The translations under genes and the position numbers were made by a program. From Flavobacteriia bacterium (lineage in GTDB: Bacteria > Bacteroidota > Bacteroidia > Flavobacteriales > Flavobacteriaceae), in assembly GCA_004293045.1 (NCBI GenBank), contig RDXY01000005.1, positions 1 to 64,000 of the forward strand: 64,000 nucleotides of DNA. The letters are read 5' to 3'. Below are positions 47,256 through 57,904 of the stretch, in pieces (position 1 is the first letter of the stretch; the number at the start of each line of letters is the position of its first letter). Under the pieces are notes generated by a model. The model worked only from the letters and a program-made list of their open reading frames with translations, did not search any database and was not told where the DNA came from.

Positions 47256-48350
47256 TTATTTTTTTGCTTCTTTTATCAGGTAAATATAGGATGGAAAATG
47301 ATCGGAATATCCAGGTCCTGTGGCACCGTTTCGTAAAGCATATCCTTTGTACTGACCCGTTTGCTGAATCATAAAGGGAGCGTTATACACCCCAGCTTTC
47401 CAATATCTCCAAGAAGAATAGTCTTTTCTTAATAAGGGTTCTGAAATGATAATTTGATCGAAAAAATCCCAAGAATCTCTAAAGGCTAAGGTTCCAATTC
47501 CTTTATTCATTAATTTTTCTGCTGGATTGTAAAGTCCTAAAGGTTGAACTTCTTTTTCATCTCCTTTAGCTCCTAACACTTGTTTTATACTTTTATTAAA
47601 AGGTCCGTCATTTAAATCCCCCATGGTAAAAATTTTCGCATTTGGATTAATTACTTGTAACGAATCGATAATTTTTTTGTTCAATGCGGCGGCAGCTTCA
47701 CGAAGTGGACTACTTCTTTTTTCACCACCTCTGCGCGAAGGCCAATGGTTAACTATAAAATGCATTTCCTCGCCGTCTAATACTCCTGTCATTAGAATTT
47801 GATCTCGAGTATAAATTCTTTTTGTTTTGGTATCTACCACATTATCATCGGTATCTTCTACTTTTACTTTGTCTTTTGCTTTTTTGTCGGTTTCATCTTC
47901 GGTCACAATTAAGGCATAATTTTTATAACTTGTAGGCTGAAAATGGCCTTTTTGATATAAAAATCCTGTATCAATTCCTCTTTTATCTGGTGAATCGAAG
48001 TGAATTACGGCATATCCTTTTGCTGCCAATAAAGGTTGTTTGCATAGGTCTTCTAACACTTGTCTGTTTTCCACTTCTGCTACACCCAACACTACAGGTG
48101 AATTTTTTTGGTCGGCACTCGTTCCAAGTTGGGAAATTACGCGCTCTAATTTTTGAAGTTTGTCTTTATAATTTTCAGGGGTATAAATAAAATCTTCATC
48201 ATTTATATTTGGATCATTTATAGTATCAAATAAATTTTCTAAATTGTAGAAAGCGATTGTGTTTACAGCGTAAGTTTTTTTCTCTTGAGAAAAACTTATT
48301 GAAATGCAAAAAAATATTGCTAAAATGCTATATAATGATTTGATTTTCAT
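47256..48350 (-). CDS. Secreted endonuclease/exonuclease/phosphatase family protein
   Basis: Signal peptide; FYNLENLFDTIND, GVAEVENRQVL, VNHWPSRRGGE, TMGDLNDGPFN, YSDHFPSYIYL. Confidence 0.92.
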   Translation of the reverse strand: MKIKSLYSILAIFFCISISFSQEKKTYAVNTIAFYNLENLFDTINDPNINDEDFIYTPENYKDKLQKLERVISQLGTSADQKNSPVVLGVAEVENRQVLEDLCKQPLLAAKGYAVIHFDSPDKRGIDTGFLYQKGHFQPTSYKNYALIVTEDETDKKAKDKVKVEDTDDNVVDTKTKRIYTRDQILMTGVLDGEEMHFIVNHWPSRRGGEKRSSPLREAAAALNKKIIDSLQVINPNAKIFTMGDLNDGPFNKSIKQVLGAKGDEKEVQPLGLYNPAEKLMNKGIGTLAFRDSWDFFDQIIISEPLLRKDYSSWRYWKAGVYNAPFMIQQTGQYKGYALRNGATGPGYSDHFPSYIYLIKEAKK

Positions 48351-48392
48351 GTTTCAGATTAAGTTATAATTAAAATTCAAGTACAAAATTGA

Positions 48393-48434
48393 CAACAAAG
48401 GTAAATAATTTAATTTATTGTTTTACCTTTGTTG
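48393..48434. promoter_or_regulatory. Inverted repeat carrying divergent -7 boxes
   Basis: CAACAAAGGTAAA ... TTTACCTTTGTTG, perfect 13-bp arms; each arm contains TACCTTTG reading outward. Confidence 0.7.
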
Positions 48435-48486
48435 GCTTTTTAGTTTATCACTAAATTGCTTGTAAGGTATTAATTAATAATTAAGT

Positions 48487-51252
48487 ATGAAAAAACTTGT
48501 ATTAAGTCTATTGTTTTTGTTTCAAGTGATATTTGTTTTGGCACAAAATCAATCCACCGTTAAAGGAAAAGTAGTGGATTCAAAATCGCAAAGCCCTTTG
48601 GGTAGCGTTAAAGTAATGATTCAGTCCAATGAACAATTTGTTACAACCAATAGTTTGGGAGAATTTCAAATTAGTGGCATATCAGATGGAAATCAAATTT
48701 TAGTTATTTCTGTTGATGGCTATACCACCCAAAATTTTGCCATTGAAGTGGTGGCAAATCAAACTTTAGATGTTGGTTTGTTATTTTTAGATGAAGATAT
48801 TACTTCCGAACAACAATTAAGTTTGGTTACTATTACAGAAAACGATTTAAGTGATGATAACAGTGGTTCGGAAAGTACGGCTGGATTATTACAATCATCA
48901 AGAGATGCCTATCAACAAGCGGCTGCTTTCAATTGGGGTCAAGCTCGTTTTAGAATGAGAGGATTAGATAATGAATATGGAATAACCATGATAAATGGAA
49001 TTTCTATGAATAAAATCTATGATGGAAGACCGCAATGGAGCAACTGGGGCGGATTAAATGACGCTACAAGAAATCAAGAATTTACTTTAGGTTCTGCACC
49101 TTCCGATTATACTTTTGGAGGCATTTTAGGAACGCAAGAAATAAACACAAGAGCTTCTTTATACAGAAAAGGAACAAGAATTTCTCAATCGGGTACGAAT
49201 ACGAACTATTCCTGGCGATCTATGGTTACGCATAATTCGGGATTAATGGAAAATGGTTGGGCCTATAGTATTTCTGGTTCAAGAAGATGGGCACAAGAAG
49301 GCTATTTTGAAGGTACAGATTATGGAGCTAACTCTTTTTTTGCAAGTGTAGAGAAAAGATTTAATAAAAAACATAGTTTAAATTTTACAAGTATCTATGC
49401 TCAAAATACGAGAGGAAAATCTTCTCCAAACACTAATGAGGTAAATAATTTAATGGGAATTAAATACAATTCATATTGGGGATGGCAAGATGGGAAAAAA
49501 CGTAATTCTAGAGATAAAGATGTAGAAGAACCAATTTTAATGTTAAGCCATTATTGGAAAATGTCTGATAGAACTACATTAAATACTAATATAGCTTATC
49601 AAACGGGTTCAATTGGAAACAGTAGATTAGATTATCAAACAGCAAATAGCCCAGATCCAACGTATTATAAAAACTTACCAAGTTATTTTACTAATTTAGG
49701 TGATATTGCAGGTGCTAATGCTGCTCAAAATTATTTTTTAAATAACAGTCAAATTAATTGGAATGCGATGTATTATGCAAACCAATTTAGTAGTGTTGAT
49801 CCTGGAAAGAGTGTTTATGCATTATATGAAGACAGAACGGATGACAAACAAATCACTGCTAATTCCATATTATTTTCAGATTTATCTGATAATGTAAAAT
49901 TAAATGCAGGTGCTAGTTTTAAAAAATTAAAATCGCATAATTTTCAACATATGTTGGATTTGTTAGGGGGTCAATATTTTGAAGATATCGATCCGTTTTA
50001 TTCTGGAGATCAAACGCAATCTGATTTAAATAATCCTAACAGACAAATTAAAGTAGGTGATGAATATGGATACAATTATAATTTAAATGCTATTGTTGCG
50101 GATGCATTTACACAATTTAAATTCACCTATAAAAAAGTAGATTTCTACTTGGCACAATCTTTCTCAAGAACTCAATATCAAAGAGAAGGTTTGTACAGAA
50201 ACGGAATTTATGCCAACACGTCTTTTGGAAAAGGATCAAAACAAATTTTTGAGAATTTTGGATTCAAAGGGGGACTAACATATAAAATTACAGGTCAGCA
50301 TTTATTAGATTTCAATGGGGTGTATATGACAAAAGCACCAAATATGAGAAATACTTTTGCTAATGCTCGTATAAATAATAATATTACTCCGGATTTAAAT
50401 AGCGAAACAATTGCGAGTTTAGATGCTTCTTACGTAGTAAGAACACCAAAATTTAAAGCTCGTGTAACAGGATTTGCATCAAGAGTACAAAATGCAACAG
50501 AAATTTCATTCTTTTACGCTGAAGGTATAGGGGAGGATGTAGATGGAAACGACCAAGATTCGTTTATATCTGAACTTTTAACAGGAATTGAAAAGAGAAA
50601 TTTCGGTGCAGAAATTGGTTTAGAATATCAAATCACATCAACAATTAAAGCAACCGCTGCCGCATCATACGGTCAATATTTGTATGGGAACAATCCAAAC
50701 TTAAAAATTAATGATGATGCACAAGCTACCTTAACCAATACGCAACCAGTAGTTGATTTTGGAAAAGCGTATTTAAAAAATTACAGATTACCAGGTATGC
50801 CTCAAACAGCCGCCTCTTTAGGATTAGAATATAGAGATCCAAATTTTTGGTGGGTGGGTGCAAATATTAATTATTTAGCCGATTCGTATTTAGATGTTTC
50901 AAATATCACTAGAACAGATAATTTTTCATTAAATAATATTGGAATTTCTTACCCAGGCGCTACTGAAGAAGCTGTAAGACAAGCGTTAAAACAAGAAAAA
51001 TTTGCTAATTTTAATTTATTAAATCTTACTGGTGGAAAATCATGGCGAGTAGATACTACTACAATAGGATTTTTTGCTTCAATTAATAATGTGTTAGATA
51101 CAACCTATAAAACAGGTGGTTTTGAACAATCAAGAAAAGCTACTTTCCCAGATTTACAAGCAGATAATGCAAACGGAACACCTGCATTCGGTCCGAAATA
51201 TTTTTACGGATATGGAAGAACTTATTTTATAAATGTATACGTTAACTTTTAA
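48487..51252 (+). CDS. TonB-dependent receptor with CarboxypepD_reg-like N-terminal domain
   Basis: STVKGKVVDSKSQSPLGSVKVMI, plug-like RFRMRGLDNEYGITMINGISMNK, C-terminal YFINVYVNF. Confidence 0.93.
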   Translation: MKKLVLSLLFLFQVIFVLAQNQSTVKGKVVDSKSQSPLGSVKVMIQSNEQFVTTNSLGEFQISGISDGNQILVISVDGYTTQNFAIEVVANQTLDVGLLFLDEDITSEQQLSLVTITENDLSDDNSGSESTAGLLQSSRDAYQQAAAFNWGQARFRMRGLDNEYGITMINGISMNKIYDGRPQWSNWGGLNDATRNQEFTLGSAPSDYTFGGILGTQEINTRASLYRKGTRISQSGTNTNYSWRSMVTHNSGLMENGWAYSISGSRRWAQEGYFEGTDYGANSFFASVEKRFNKKHSLNFTSIYAQNTRGKSSPNTNEVNNLMGIKYNSYWGWQDGKKRNSRDKDVEEPILMLSHYWKMSDRTTLNTNIAYQTGSIGNSRLDYQTANSPDPTYYKNLPSYFTNLGDIAGANAAQNYFLNNSQINWNAMYYANQFSSVDPGKSVYALYEDRTDDKQITANSILFSDLSDNVKLNAGASFKKLKSHNFQHMLDLLGGQYFEDIDPFYSGDQTQSDLNNPNRQIKVGDEYGYNYNLNAIVADAFTQFKFTYKKVDFYLAQSFSRTQYQREGLYRNGIYANTSFGKGSKQIFENFGFKGGLTYKITGQHLLDFNGVYMTKAPNMRNTFANARINNNITPDLNSETIASLDASYVVRTPKFKARVTGFASRVQNATEISFFYAEGIGEDVDGNDQDSFISELLTGIEKRNFGAEIGLEYQITSTIKATAAASYGQYLYGNNPNLKINDDAQATLTNTQPVVDFGKAYLKNYRLPGMPQTAASLGLEYRDPNFWWVGANINYLADSYLDVSNITRTDNFSLNNIGISYPGATEEAVRQALKQEKFANFNLLNLTGGKSWRVDTTTIGFFASINNVLDTTYKTGGFEQSRKATFPDLQADNANGTPAFGPKYFYGYGRTYFINVYVNF

Positions 51253-51262
51253 TTTTTTAGAT

Positions 51263-51877
51263 ATGAAAAATATAGTATTAAAAATTACACTAGTCGTATT
51301 CTCAATGACAATTTTATTAAGTTGTTCTGAAGACGAAACTGCATTACCAACAACTACAGTAACTATTTCAAATGAAGATTTTCAAACGGCAGTAAACAGC
51401 ACAGATTTAGATATTGCATCTTGGACAAATTTTAACGAAACAGGTGCGTGGAAGTGGAGAGAAAAAACGTTTTCTGGAAATGGATATGCTGAATTTAGCG
51501 CTTTTAACTCAGGGAGTACAAACATAGCCTGGTTAATTTCTCCAGAAATTAATTTAGATGTAGCACAGAAAAAAGGAGTAGCATTCGAAGTAGCGCAACA
51601 TCACTTAGATGTTGATTCGCCAAATAATAGCCTACAAGTATTTATTTCAACAAATTATGATGGCACTAATGTTTTAGCTGCTACTTGGACGCCTTTACAA
51701 GCAAATATCCCTACAAAAAGTGTGGCTTGGTATCAGTTTGTAGCAAGCAATATTGATTTATCAGCGTATAACGGGAAAGCACATATTGCCTTCAAATTCA
51801 AAGGCTCTGGAACAGACACTACTTTAGATGGTGCCTTTCAAGTAGATAATTTTTTATTTTACAAATTAAATAATTAA
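51263..51877 (+). CDS. Lipoprotein with choice-of-anchor J-like domain
   Basis: Lipobox MTILLSCSED; WLISPEINLDVAQKKGVAFEVAQHH; start trimmed to 51263. Confidence 0.75.
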   Translation: MKNIVLKITLVVFSMTILLSCSEDETALPTTTVTISNEDFQTAVNSTDLDIASWTNFNETGAWKWREKTFSGNGYAEFSAFNSGSTNIAWLISPEINLDVAQKKGVAFEVAQHHLDVDSPNNSLQVFISTNYDGTNVLAATWTPLQANIPTKSVAWYQFVASNIDLSAYNGKAHIAFKFKGSGTDTTLDGAFQVDNFLFYKLNN

Positions 51878-51882
51878 GCGTT

Positions 51883-53268
51883 ATGAAAAAATTAAACATA
51901 TTATTAGCAACGGTACTATTTTCAACACTTTTTAGTTGTATTAATAGTGACAATTATGACGCACCAAATTTATCTGGCGAGTGTAGTGATTTATCTGCAA
52001 CTATTACGGTGCCGGCTTTAATTGCTACCTCTACAGCAACATATCAAAAATATGTTCCAAATGATATTATTGAAGCATTTGTAACTTCGAGTGACGAAGG
52101 AGGAAATTTTTATAAATCCATTTCATTAGTATCGGTTGATGGCACGAAAGGTTTTAGTATGCCTATAGACGCTTATAATTTATATACAAAGTATGAGCCA
52201 GGTAGAAAAGTATATGTAAATTTAAAAGACAGATATTTTGTTACAGAAAATGGCGCTATGGTTTTGGGTTCATTATACAATAACGGAACACCAGCTATTT
52301 TAACTGATGATGAAGTAGGTAGAATTTCTGGCGTTGAATATGAAGCAATTATTAAACGTGGCTGTACTAAAGTAAATGAAAATACTTTGGTAAATAGTTT
52401 AACTGTTTTAGCTACATTAAACAATGCTAATTTAAATAAACTTATCGAATTGGATAATGTACAATTTACAGATGCATCAATGGGTAAAAAATATTTTGAT
52501 GCTACTCTAAATAATTTGGGAGGTGCTACAAATCACGAAATTACAGATCAATTTGGAAATAAAATTATTGTAAGAATTTCTGAATTTGCAAACTTTGCAT
52601 CAAAACCAGTTCCAAATAAAAGTGGAAAAATACGTGGTGTATTAACTAAATTCGGAAGTACTTTCCAATTTATGGTTCGTACGGAAAATGATATTATGTT
52701 AACTAATCCAAGATTAACGGTTGATTTTGCTCCTCCAATTGTAGGTTCAGCATTAACTTATGACGCTACTTTAAATGAGCCTTTTACATCATACACTACA
52801 ACAAATCAACAAATATTCCCAAAATATATTAATGATGCTGCAATTGGAACTAGATATTGGCAAGTAAAAACGTTTGGTGGTAATAAATACATTCAAATGA
52901 CTTCTTTTGGAGGAACAGCAGAAGCTAATAGAAGTTTGTTTTTTGTGCCAATAAACCTTACAAGCGCCTCAACAGTTTCATTTAAAACCAAAGCAGGGTT
53001 TGCAAATGGAGCTTGTTTAAAAGTATATTACACTACAAATTATGTAGCAGGTTCTAATATTACAACAGCTACATTGACAAATATCACGTCAAGTTTTACG
53101 ATAGACCCAGGTTTGTCTTCAGGATACCCTACTAATTTTACCGATAGTGGAAATTGGGCTATTCCCGGAACTTTAACAGGTAATGGCTTTTTAGTTTTTG
53201 AATATATTGGAAATGGTAGTGGTGGTGTAACTACCACAATGCAAATAGATGATATAGTAATTAACTAA
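51883..53268 (+). CDS. DUF5689-type lipoprotein
   Basis: Lipobox FSTLFSCINSD; FVTSSDEGGNFYKSISLVSVDGTKGFSMPIDAYNLY. Confidence 0.8.
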   Translation: MKKLNILLATVLFSTLFSCINSDNYDAPNLSGECSDLSATITVPALIATSTATYQKYVPNDIIEAFVTSSDEGGNFYKSISLVSVDGTKGFSMPIDAYNLYTKYEPGRKVYVNLKDRYFVTENGAMVLGSLYNNGTPAILTDDEVGRISGVEYEAIIKRGCTKVNENTLVNSLTVLATLNNANLNKLIELDNVQFTDASMGKKYFDATLNNLGGATNHEITDQFGNKIIVRISEFANFASKPVPNKSGKIRGVLTKFGSTFQFMVRTENDIMLTNPRLTVDFAPPIVGSALTYDATLNEPFTSYTTTNQQIFPKYINDAAIGTRYWQVKTFGGNKYIQMTSFGGTAEANRSLFFVPINLTSASTVSFKTKAGFANGACLKVYYTTNYVAGSNITTATLTNITSSFTIDPGLSSGYPTNFTDSGNWAIPGTLTGNGFLVFEYIGNGSGGVTTTMQIDDIVIN

Positions 53269-53284
53269 TTCAAATAATATTCAT

Positions 53285-53322
53285 AAAAAATGCCTTCTTA
53301 AATTTAAGAAGGCATTTTTTTT
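53285..53322. terminator. Bidirectional terminator
   Basis: AAAAAATGCCTTCTTAAATTTAAGAAGGCATTTTTT. Confidence 0.9.
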
Positions 53323-53344
53323 AAACCCAACAGGTTAAAAAAAA

Positions 53345-56179
53345 TTAATGTGCTTCTAACCAGTTTTTTCCACTGCCAATTTCTACTTCTAACGGAACAA
53401 TCATTTTAAAAGCATTTTCCATTTCGAATTTAATCATCGGTTGAATTTTTTCTAATTCACTGTTATGCACATCAAAAACCAATTCATCATGTACTTGTAA
53501 CAACATTTTGGATTGCCAATTTTCCGATTTTAGTTTTTTATGAATATTTATCATCGCAATTTTAATTATGTCCGCAGCCGAACCTTGAATTGGCGCGTTT
53601 ACGGCATTTCTTTCTGCCCCCCCACGTACTATTGCATTTGCAGAATTTATATCTTTTAAATAACGTCTTCTTCCCGAAATGGTTTCTACATAACCGTTTT
53701 CTCTTGCAAAATCTACTTGCTCTGAAATAAATGATTTCAATTTCGGATAGGTTTTGTAATAGGCGTCAATCAACTCAGCACTTTCTTTACGTGATAAATT
53801 GGTTTGATTGCTCAATCCGAAAGCTGAAACCCCATAAACAATTCCAAAGTTGACGGTTTTGGCGTGACTTCTTTGCTCTTTTGTTACTTCATCTAATGGA
53901 ATATTAAAGACTTTAGCCGCTGTACTTTTATGAATGTCTTCGTTGTTTTTAAACGCAGCAATCATATTTTCTTCACCACACAAAGCAGCAATAATTCGCA
54001 ATTCAATTTGAGAATAATCGGCAGAAACTAAGGTGTAGTTTTCATCTCTGGCAATAAATGCTTTTCTAATTTGTCTTCCTCTTTCGGTACGAATAGGAAT
54101 ATTTTGTAAATTCGGATTATTAGAGCTCAAACGACCTGTCGCAGCAACGGTTTGCATATAATCGGTATGCACGCGTCCTGTTTTTGAATCCACTTGATTG
54201 GGTAATGCATCAATGTAAGTACTTTGTAATTTTACCATTTGACGCCATTCTAAAATGTCTTTTACAATCGGATTGTCATTAGCCAAATAACTCAAAATGT
54301 CTTCCCCAGTAGCGTATTGACCGGTTTTGGTTTTCTTTTGTTTTGCCCCACCAATTTTCATTTTCTCAAACAAAACGTCTCCTAATTGTTTTGGAGAGGC
54401 TAAATTGAACGTTTCGCCAGCGGTTTCGTATATTTTTTGCTCTAAAGCTTTACTTTCAGCCGTCATGTCAATTGACATTTTTTGCAAGAAATCGACATCT
54501 AAGTTAATTCCCTCTTTTTCCATATCGGCCAAAACAGGTACTAACGGAATTTCAATTTCATCATATAATTTTTTCGTACCCACTTTTTCTAAAATAGGTA
54601 AAAAATGATTTTTCAATTGAATGGTAACATCGGCGTCTTCTACCGCATATTCTTTAATTTCATCCAATGGAATATCGCGCATATTACCTTGATTTTTTCC
54701 TTTTTTACCAATTAATTCGGTAATAGATTTTGGTGAATATTTCAAATACGTTTCACTCAATACATCCATATTATGGCGCATATCGGGATTAATCAAATAA
54801 TGCGCTATCATCGTATCGAATAAATTTCCTTTGACTTCAATTCCGTATTGAGAAAGAATTTTTAAATCGTATTTAATATTTTGACCGACTTTTTCGATGT
54901 TTTCATTTTCGAAAAAAGGCTTGAATTTTTCAATTAATACTTGAGCTTCTTCTCTGTTTTCTGGAAATGGCACATAAAATCCTTTTCCTTTTTCCCAAGA
55001 AAAGGCCAAGCCTACTAATTCGGAATTTAAGGCGTCTAAACCTGTGGTTTCTGTATCAAAACATACCGAAGTTTGTTTCAATAAATTTTGCACAAACATT
55101 TTTGTAGGTAAATCGCCTTGTACGTTTTGATAAAAATGTTCCGTATTTTCTAAAGTCGCATAATATGATGTGGTGGTTTCTGTGGCGTCTTCACCATCTG
55201 AAAAACCAAATAAATCATATTGTTCCTCGTTAGATTTTTTTACAATTTGTTTTTTTGGTTCTGTTTGAAAATTGTCATTGTTATTACTATTTTCATTGCC
55301 ATTGTAAAGTTTATCAAACTGTGCTTTCATTTGACGGAATTCTAATTCCATAAATAACGCATCAGTTTTCTCTACATCTGGTGTAGCTAATTCGTAATCT
55401 TTTTCATCAAAAGTTACTGGGCAATCTAGTAAAATTGTAGCTAATTTCTTAGATAATATGCCTTGTGCTTTATTGGCTTCAATTTTGTCTTTTAAGGCAC
55501 CTTTTAATTTATCCGTATTGTCTAAAAGATTTTCCATGGAACCGAATTCGGCCAATAATTTTTTTGCTGTTTTTTCTCCAACACCTGGTAATCCAGGAAT
55601 ATTATCTACGGCATCGCCCATCATTCCTAGATAATCTATAACTTGTAATGGATGTTCTACTTCAAACTTCGCTTGTACCTCAGGAATTCCCCAAATTTCA
55701 ATGTCATTTCCCATTCTGGCGGGACGATACATAAAAATATTTTCCGAAACTAATTGCGCAAAATCCTTATCAGGTGTCACCATAAAGACTTTAAAATTTT
55801 CTTTTTCAGCTTGTTTAGCAATCGTTCCAATTAAATCATCGGCTTCAAAACCTGCTACTTCTATAATTGGAATGTGCATGGCGCGCAATAAATCTTGAAT
55901 ATAAGGTACTGCAATTTTTATGGCTTCTGGTGTGGCATCTCGGTTGGCTTTATATTGTTCAAACATTTCCAAACGAAACGTACTACCTCCTTTATCAAAA
56001 GCCACCGCTAAATGATCTGGTTTTTCTCGTTTAATCACATCCATTAAGGCATTCATAAATCCCATTATGGCAGACGTATCCATGCCTTTAGAGTTAATTC
56101 TTGGGTTTTTTATAAAAGCATAATAGCCTCGAAAAATAAGTGCGTAAGCGTCTAAAAGAAATAAGCGTTTTTGTGACAT
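53345..56179 (-). CDS. polA: DNA polymerase I
   Basis: LFLLDAYALIFRGYYAF, GVGEKTAKKLL, RQIRKAFIARDENYTLVSADYSQIELR, LLQVHDELVFDV; start MSQKRLFL at 56179. Confidence 0.98.
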   Translation of the reverse strand: MSQKRLFLLDAYALIFRGYYAFIKNPRINSKGMDTSAIMGFMNALMDVIKREKPDHLAVAFDKGGSTFRLEMFEQYKANRDATPEAIKIAVPYIQDLLRAMHIPIIEVAGFEADDLIGTIAKQAEKENFKVFMVTPDKDFAQLVSENIFMYRPARMGNDIEIWGIPEVQAKFEVEHPLQVIDYLGMMGDAVDNIPGLPGVGEKTAKKLLAEFGSMENLLDNTDKLKGALKDKIEANKAQGILSKKLATILLDCPVTFDEKDYELATPDVEKTDALFMELEFRQMKAQFDKLYNGNENSNNNDNFQTEPKKQIVKKSNEEQYDLFGFSDGEDATETTTSYYATLENTEHFYQNVQGDLPTKMFVQNLLKQTSVCFDTETTGLDALNSELVGLAFSWEKGKGFYVPFPENREEAQVLIEKFKPFFENENIEKVGQNIKYDLKILSQYGIEVKGNLFDTMIAHYLINPDMRHNMDVLSETYLKYSPKSITELIGKKGKNQGNMRDIPLDEIKEYAVEDADVTIQLKNHFLPILEKVGTKKLYDEIEIPLVPVLADMEKEGINLDVDFLQKMSIDMTAESKALEQKIYETAGETFNLASPKQLGDVLFEKMKIGGAKQKKTKTGQYATGEDILSYLANDNPIVKDILEWRQMVKLQSTYIDALPNQVDSKTGRVHTDYMQTVAATGRLSSNNPNLQNIPIRTERGRQIRKAFIARDENYTLVSADYSQIELRIIAALCGEENMIAAFKNNEDIHKSTAAKVFNIPLDEVTKEQRSHAKTVNFGIVYGVSAFGLSNQTNLSRKESAELIDAYYKTYPKLKSFISEQVDFARENGYVETISGRRRYLKDINSANAIVRGGAERNAVNAPIQGSAADIIKIAMINIHKKLKSENWQSKMLLQVHDELVFDVHNSELEKIQPMIKFEMENAFKMIVPLEVEIGSGKNWLEAH

Positions 56180-56303
56180 AAATGGTTTTTTATCTATTTG
56201 TTTGTAAAAATACAATTCTTTAAATAAAAAATCTTTGTTAAATTTCAATAAATATTTATGTTAATTGTGAACTTGTTAGTTAATTTGTAAAAAATAAAAA
56301 CAA

Positions 56304-57533
56304 ATGAAAGGTTTACTACCACTTCTCATATTACTAATTGTTGAATTTTATTCGTTTCAAGCGGTAAAAACAATTACCAAAAACAAATGGATTTTATTGA
56401 TTTATTTAATCATTTCTATCGTTTTAATGCTTTTTATCGTATATTCTTTCATGAGTTTTGATAGAGGAAAAGGTCAAAATAAAACAAGTTTGTTAGTTAT
56501 TGGTTTGACTTTACTTATTTATGTTCCTAAAATTTTAATTTTTTTAATTTTATTTATAGAAGATGTTTCACGCTTGGTGGAAGCCTCAATTATGAGCTTT
56601 GTGGATGAAAATAGGGAACAATTTTTTAGTCCAAGAAGACGTTTTGTAAGTCAAATTGCCTTAGGAATTGCGACTATTCCTTTTGCGTCTTTACTTTACG
56701 GAATGACTATTGGAAAATATAATTTTAAAGTACTCCGACAACAAATCTTTTTCGACGATTTACCTGAAGAATTTGACGGCACAACAATTACGCAAATTTC
56801 GGATATTCACAGCGGTAGTTTTGACGAAGATACAGATAAAATTAAATATGCGGTAGATTTAATCAACCAACAAAATTCCGATTTATTATTGTTTACAGGT
56901 GATATTGTAAATACACACGCCAAAGAAATGGATCCCTGGATTGATACGTTTAAAGGTTTGTATCAACCAAAATTAGGTAAGTTTTCCATTTTAGGGAATC
57001 ATGATTACGGGAAATATTTCGATTGGGATTCGGAAAAAGAAGAAAATCAAAATTTTGAAGATGTGAAAGGCATTCATGAAAAATTAGATTTTACCTTGTT
57101 ACTGAATGAAAATGTAAAGTTGAAAAAAGGCTCTTCCGAGATTGTGTTGGTTGGTGTAGAAAATTGGGGAGTACATTTTGGCAAAAAAGGAGATTTAAAA
57201 AAGGCGACATTAGGAGTGAAACCTGAAGATTTTAAAATACTTATGAGTCACGATCCAAGTCATTGGGAAAATGAAATTAAAAATCATGAAACTCATTATC
57301 ATTTAACGTTATCGGGTCACACGCATGGTTTGCAATTTGGAATTGAAATTCCGGGTTGGTTCAAATGGAGTCCTGTGCAGTATGTTTACAAACAATGGGC
57401 GGGATTGTATGAAAATGCTGGAAGATATATTTATGTAAATCGGGGTTTTGGCTTTCACGCCTATCCTGGTAGAGTAGGAATTATGCCTGAAATTACCGTA
57501 ATTGAGTTAAAAAAAACCAAAAAAGAGGCGTAA
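56304..57533 (+). CDS. Membrane-anchored metallophosphoesterase
   Basis: TQISDIHSGSFD, FTGDIVNTHAKEM, LGNHDYGKYF, LSGHTHGLQFG. Confidence 0.93.
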   Translation: MKGLLPLLILLIVEFYSFQAVKTITKNKWILLIYLIISIVLMLFIVYSFMSFDRGKGQNKTSLLVIGLTLLIYVPKILIFLILFIEDVSRLVEASIMSFVDENREQFFSPRRRFVSQIALGIATIPFASLLYGMTIGKYNFKVLRQQIFFDDLPEEFDGTTITQISDIHSGSFDEDTDKIKYAVDLINQQNSDLLLFTGDIVNTHAKEMDPWIDTFKGLYQPKLGKFSILGNHDYGKYFDWDSEKEENQNFEDVKGIHEKLDFTLLLNENVKLKKGSSEIVLVGVENWGVHFGKKGDLKKATLGVKPEDFKILMSHDPSHWENEIKNHETHYHLTLSGHTHGLQFGIEIPGWFKWSPVQYVYKQWAGLYENAGRYIYVNRGFGFHAYPGRVGIMPEITVIELKKTKKEA

Positions 57534-57607
57534 TCGCTTAAAAAATCTGGTTTTTTGTTTGATATATTAAAAAAATATATACATTTGTTTAATAAACAAT
57601 TCGGTCT

Positions 57608-57904
57608 ATGTCGAAATTTGGAGAACTTATAGATGCACAAGTGCCAGTATTAATTGATTTTTTTACAGAATGGCATGAGCAATCAATGATTATGAATGAA
57701 ACAATTCGTCACGTTGCAGCAGCCTTAGGCGACAAAGCAAAAGTGATTAAAATTGATGTAGATAAAAATAAAGAATTAGCGGAAGCACTTCGTATTAAGG
57801 GTCTACCAACTTTTATGATTTATAAAGATGGTCAAATGGTTTGGAGACAAAGTGGTGAATTTGATGCCAATACTTTAATTTCTCTTATTCAAGAACAAGC
57901 TTAG
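57608..57904 (+). CDS. Thioredoxin-family protein with non-canonical active site
   Basis: VPVLIDFFTEWHEQSMIMNETIRHVA (no CxxC), KIDVDKNKELAEALRIKGLPTFMIYKDG. Confidence 0.9.
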   Translation: MSKFGELIDAQVPVLIDFFTEWHEQSMIMNETIRHVAAALGDKAKVIKIDVDKNKELAEALRIKGLPTFMIYKDGQMVWRQSGEFDANTLISLIQEQA

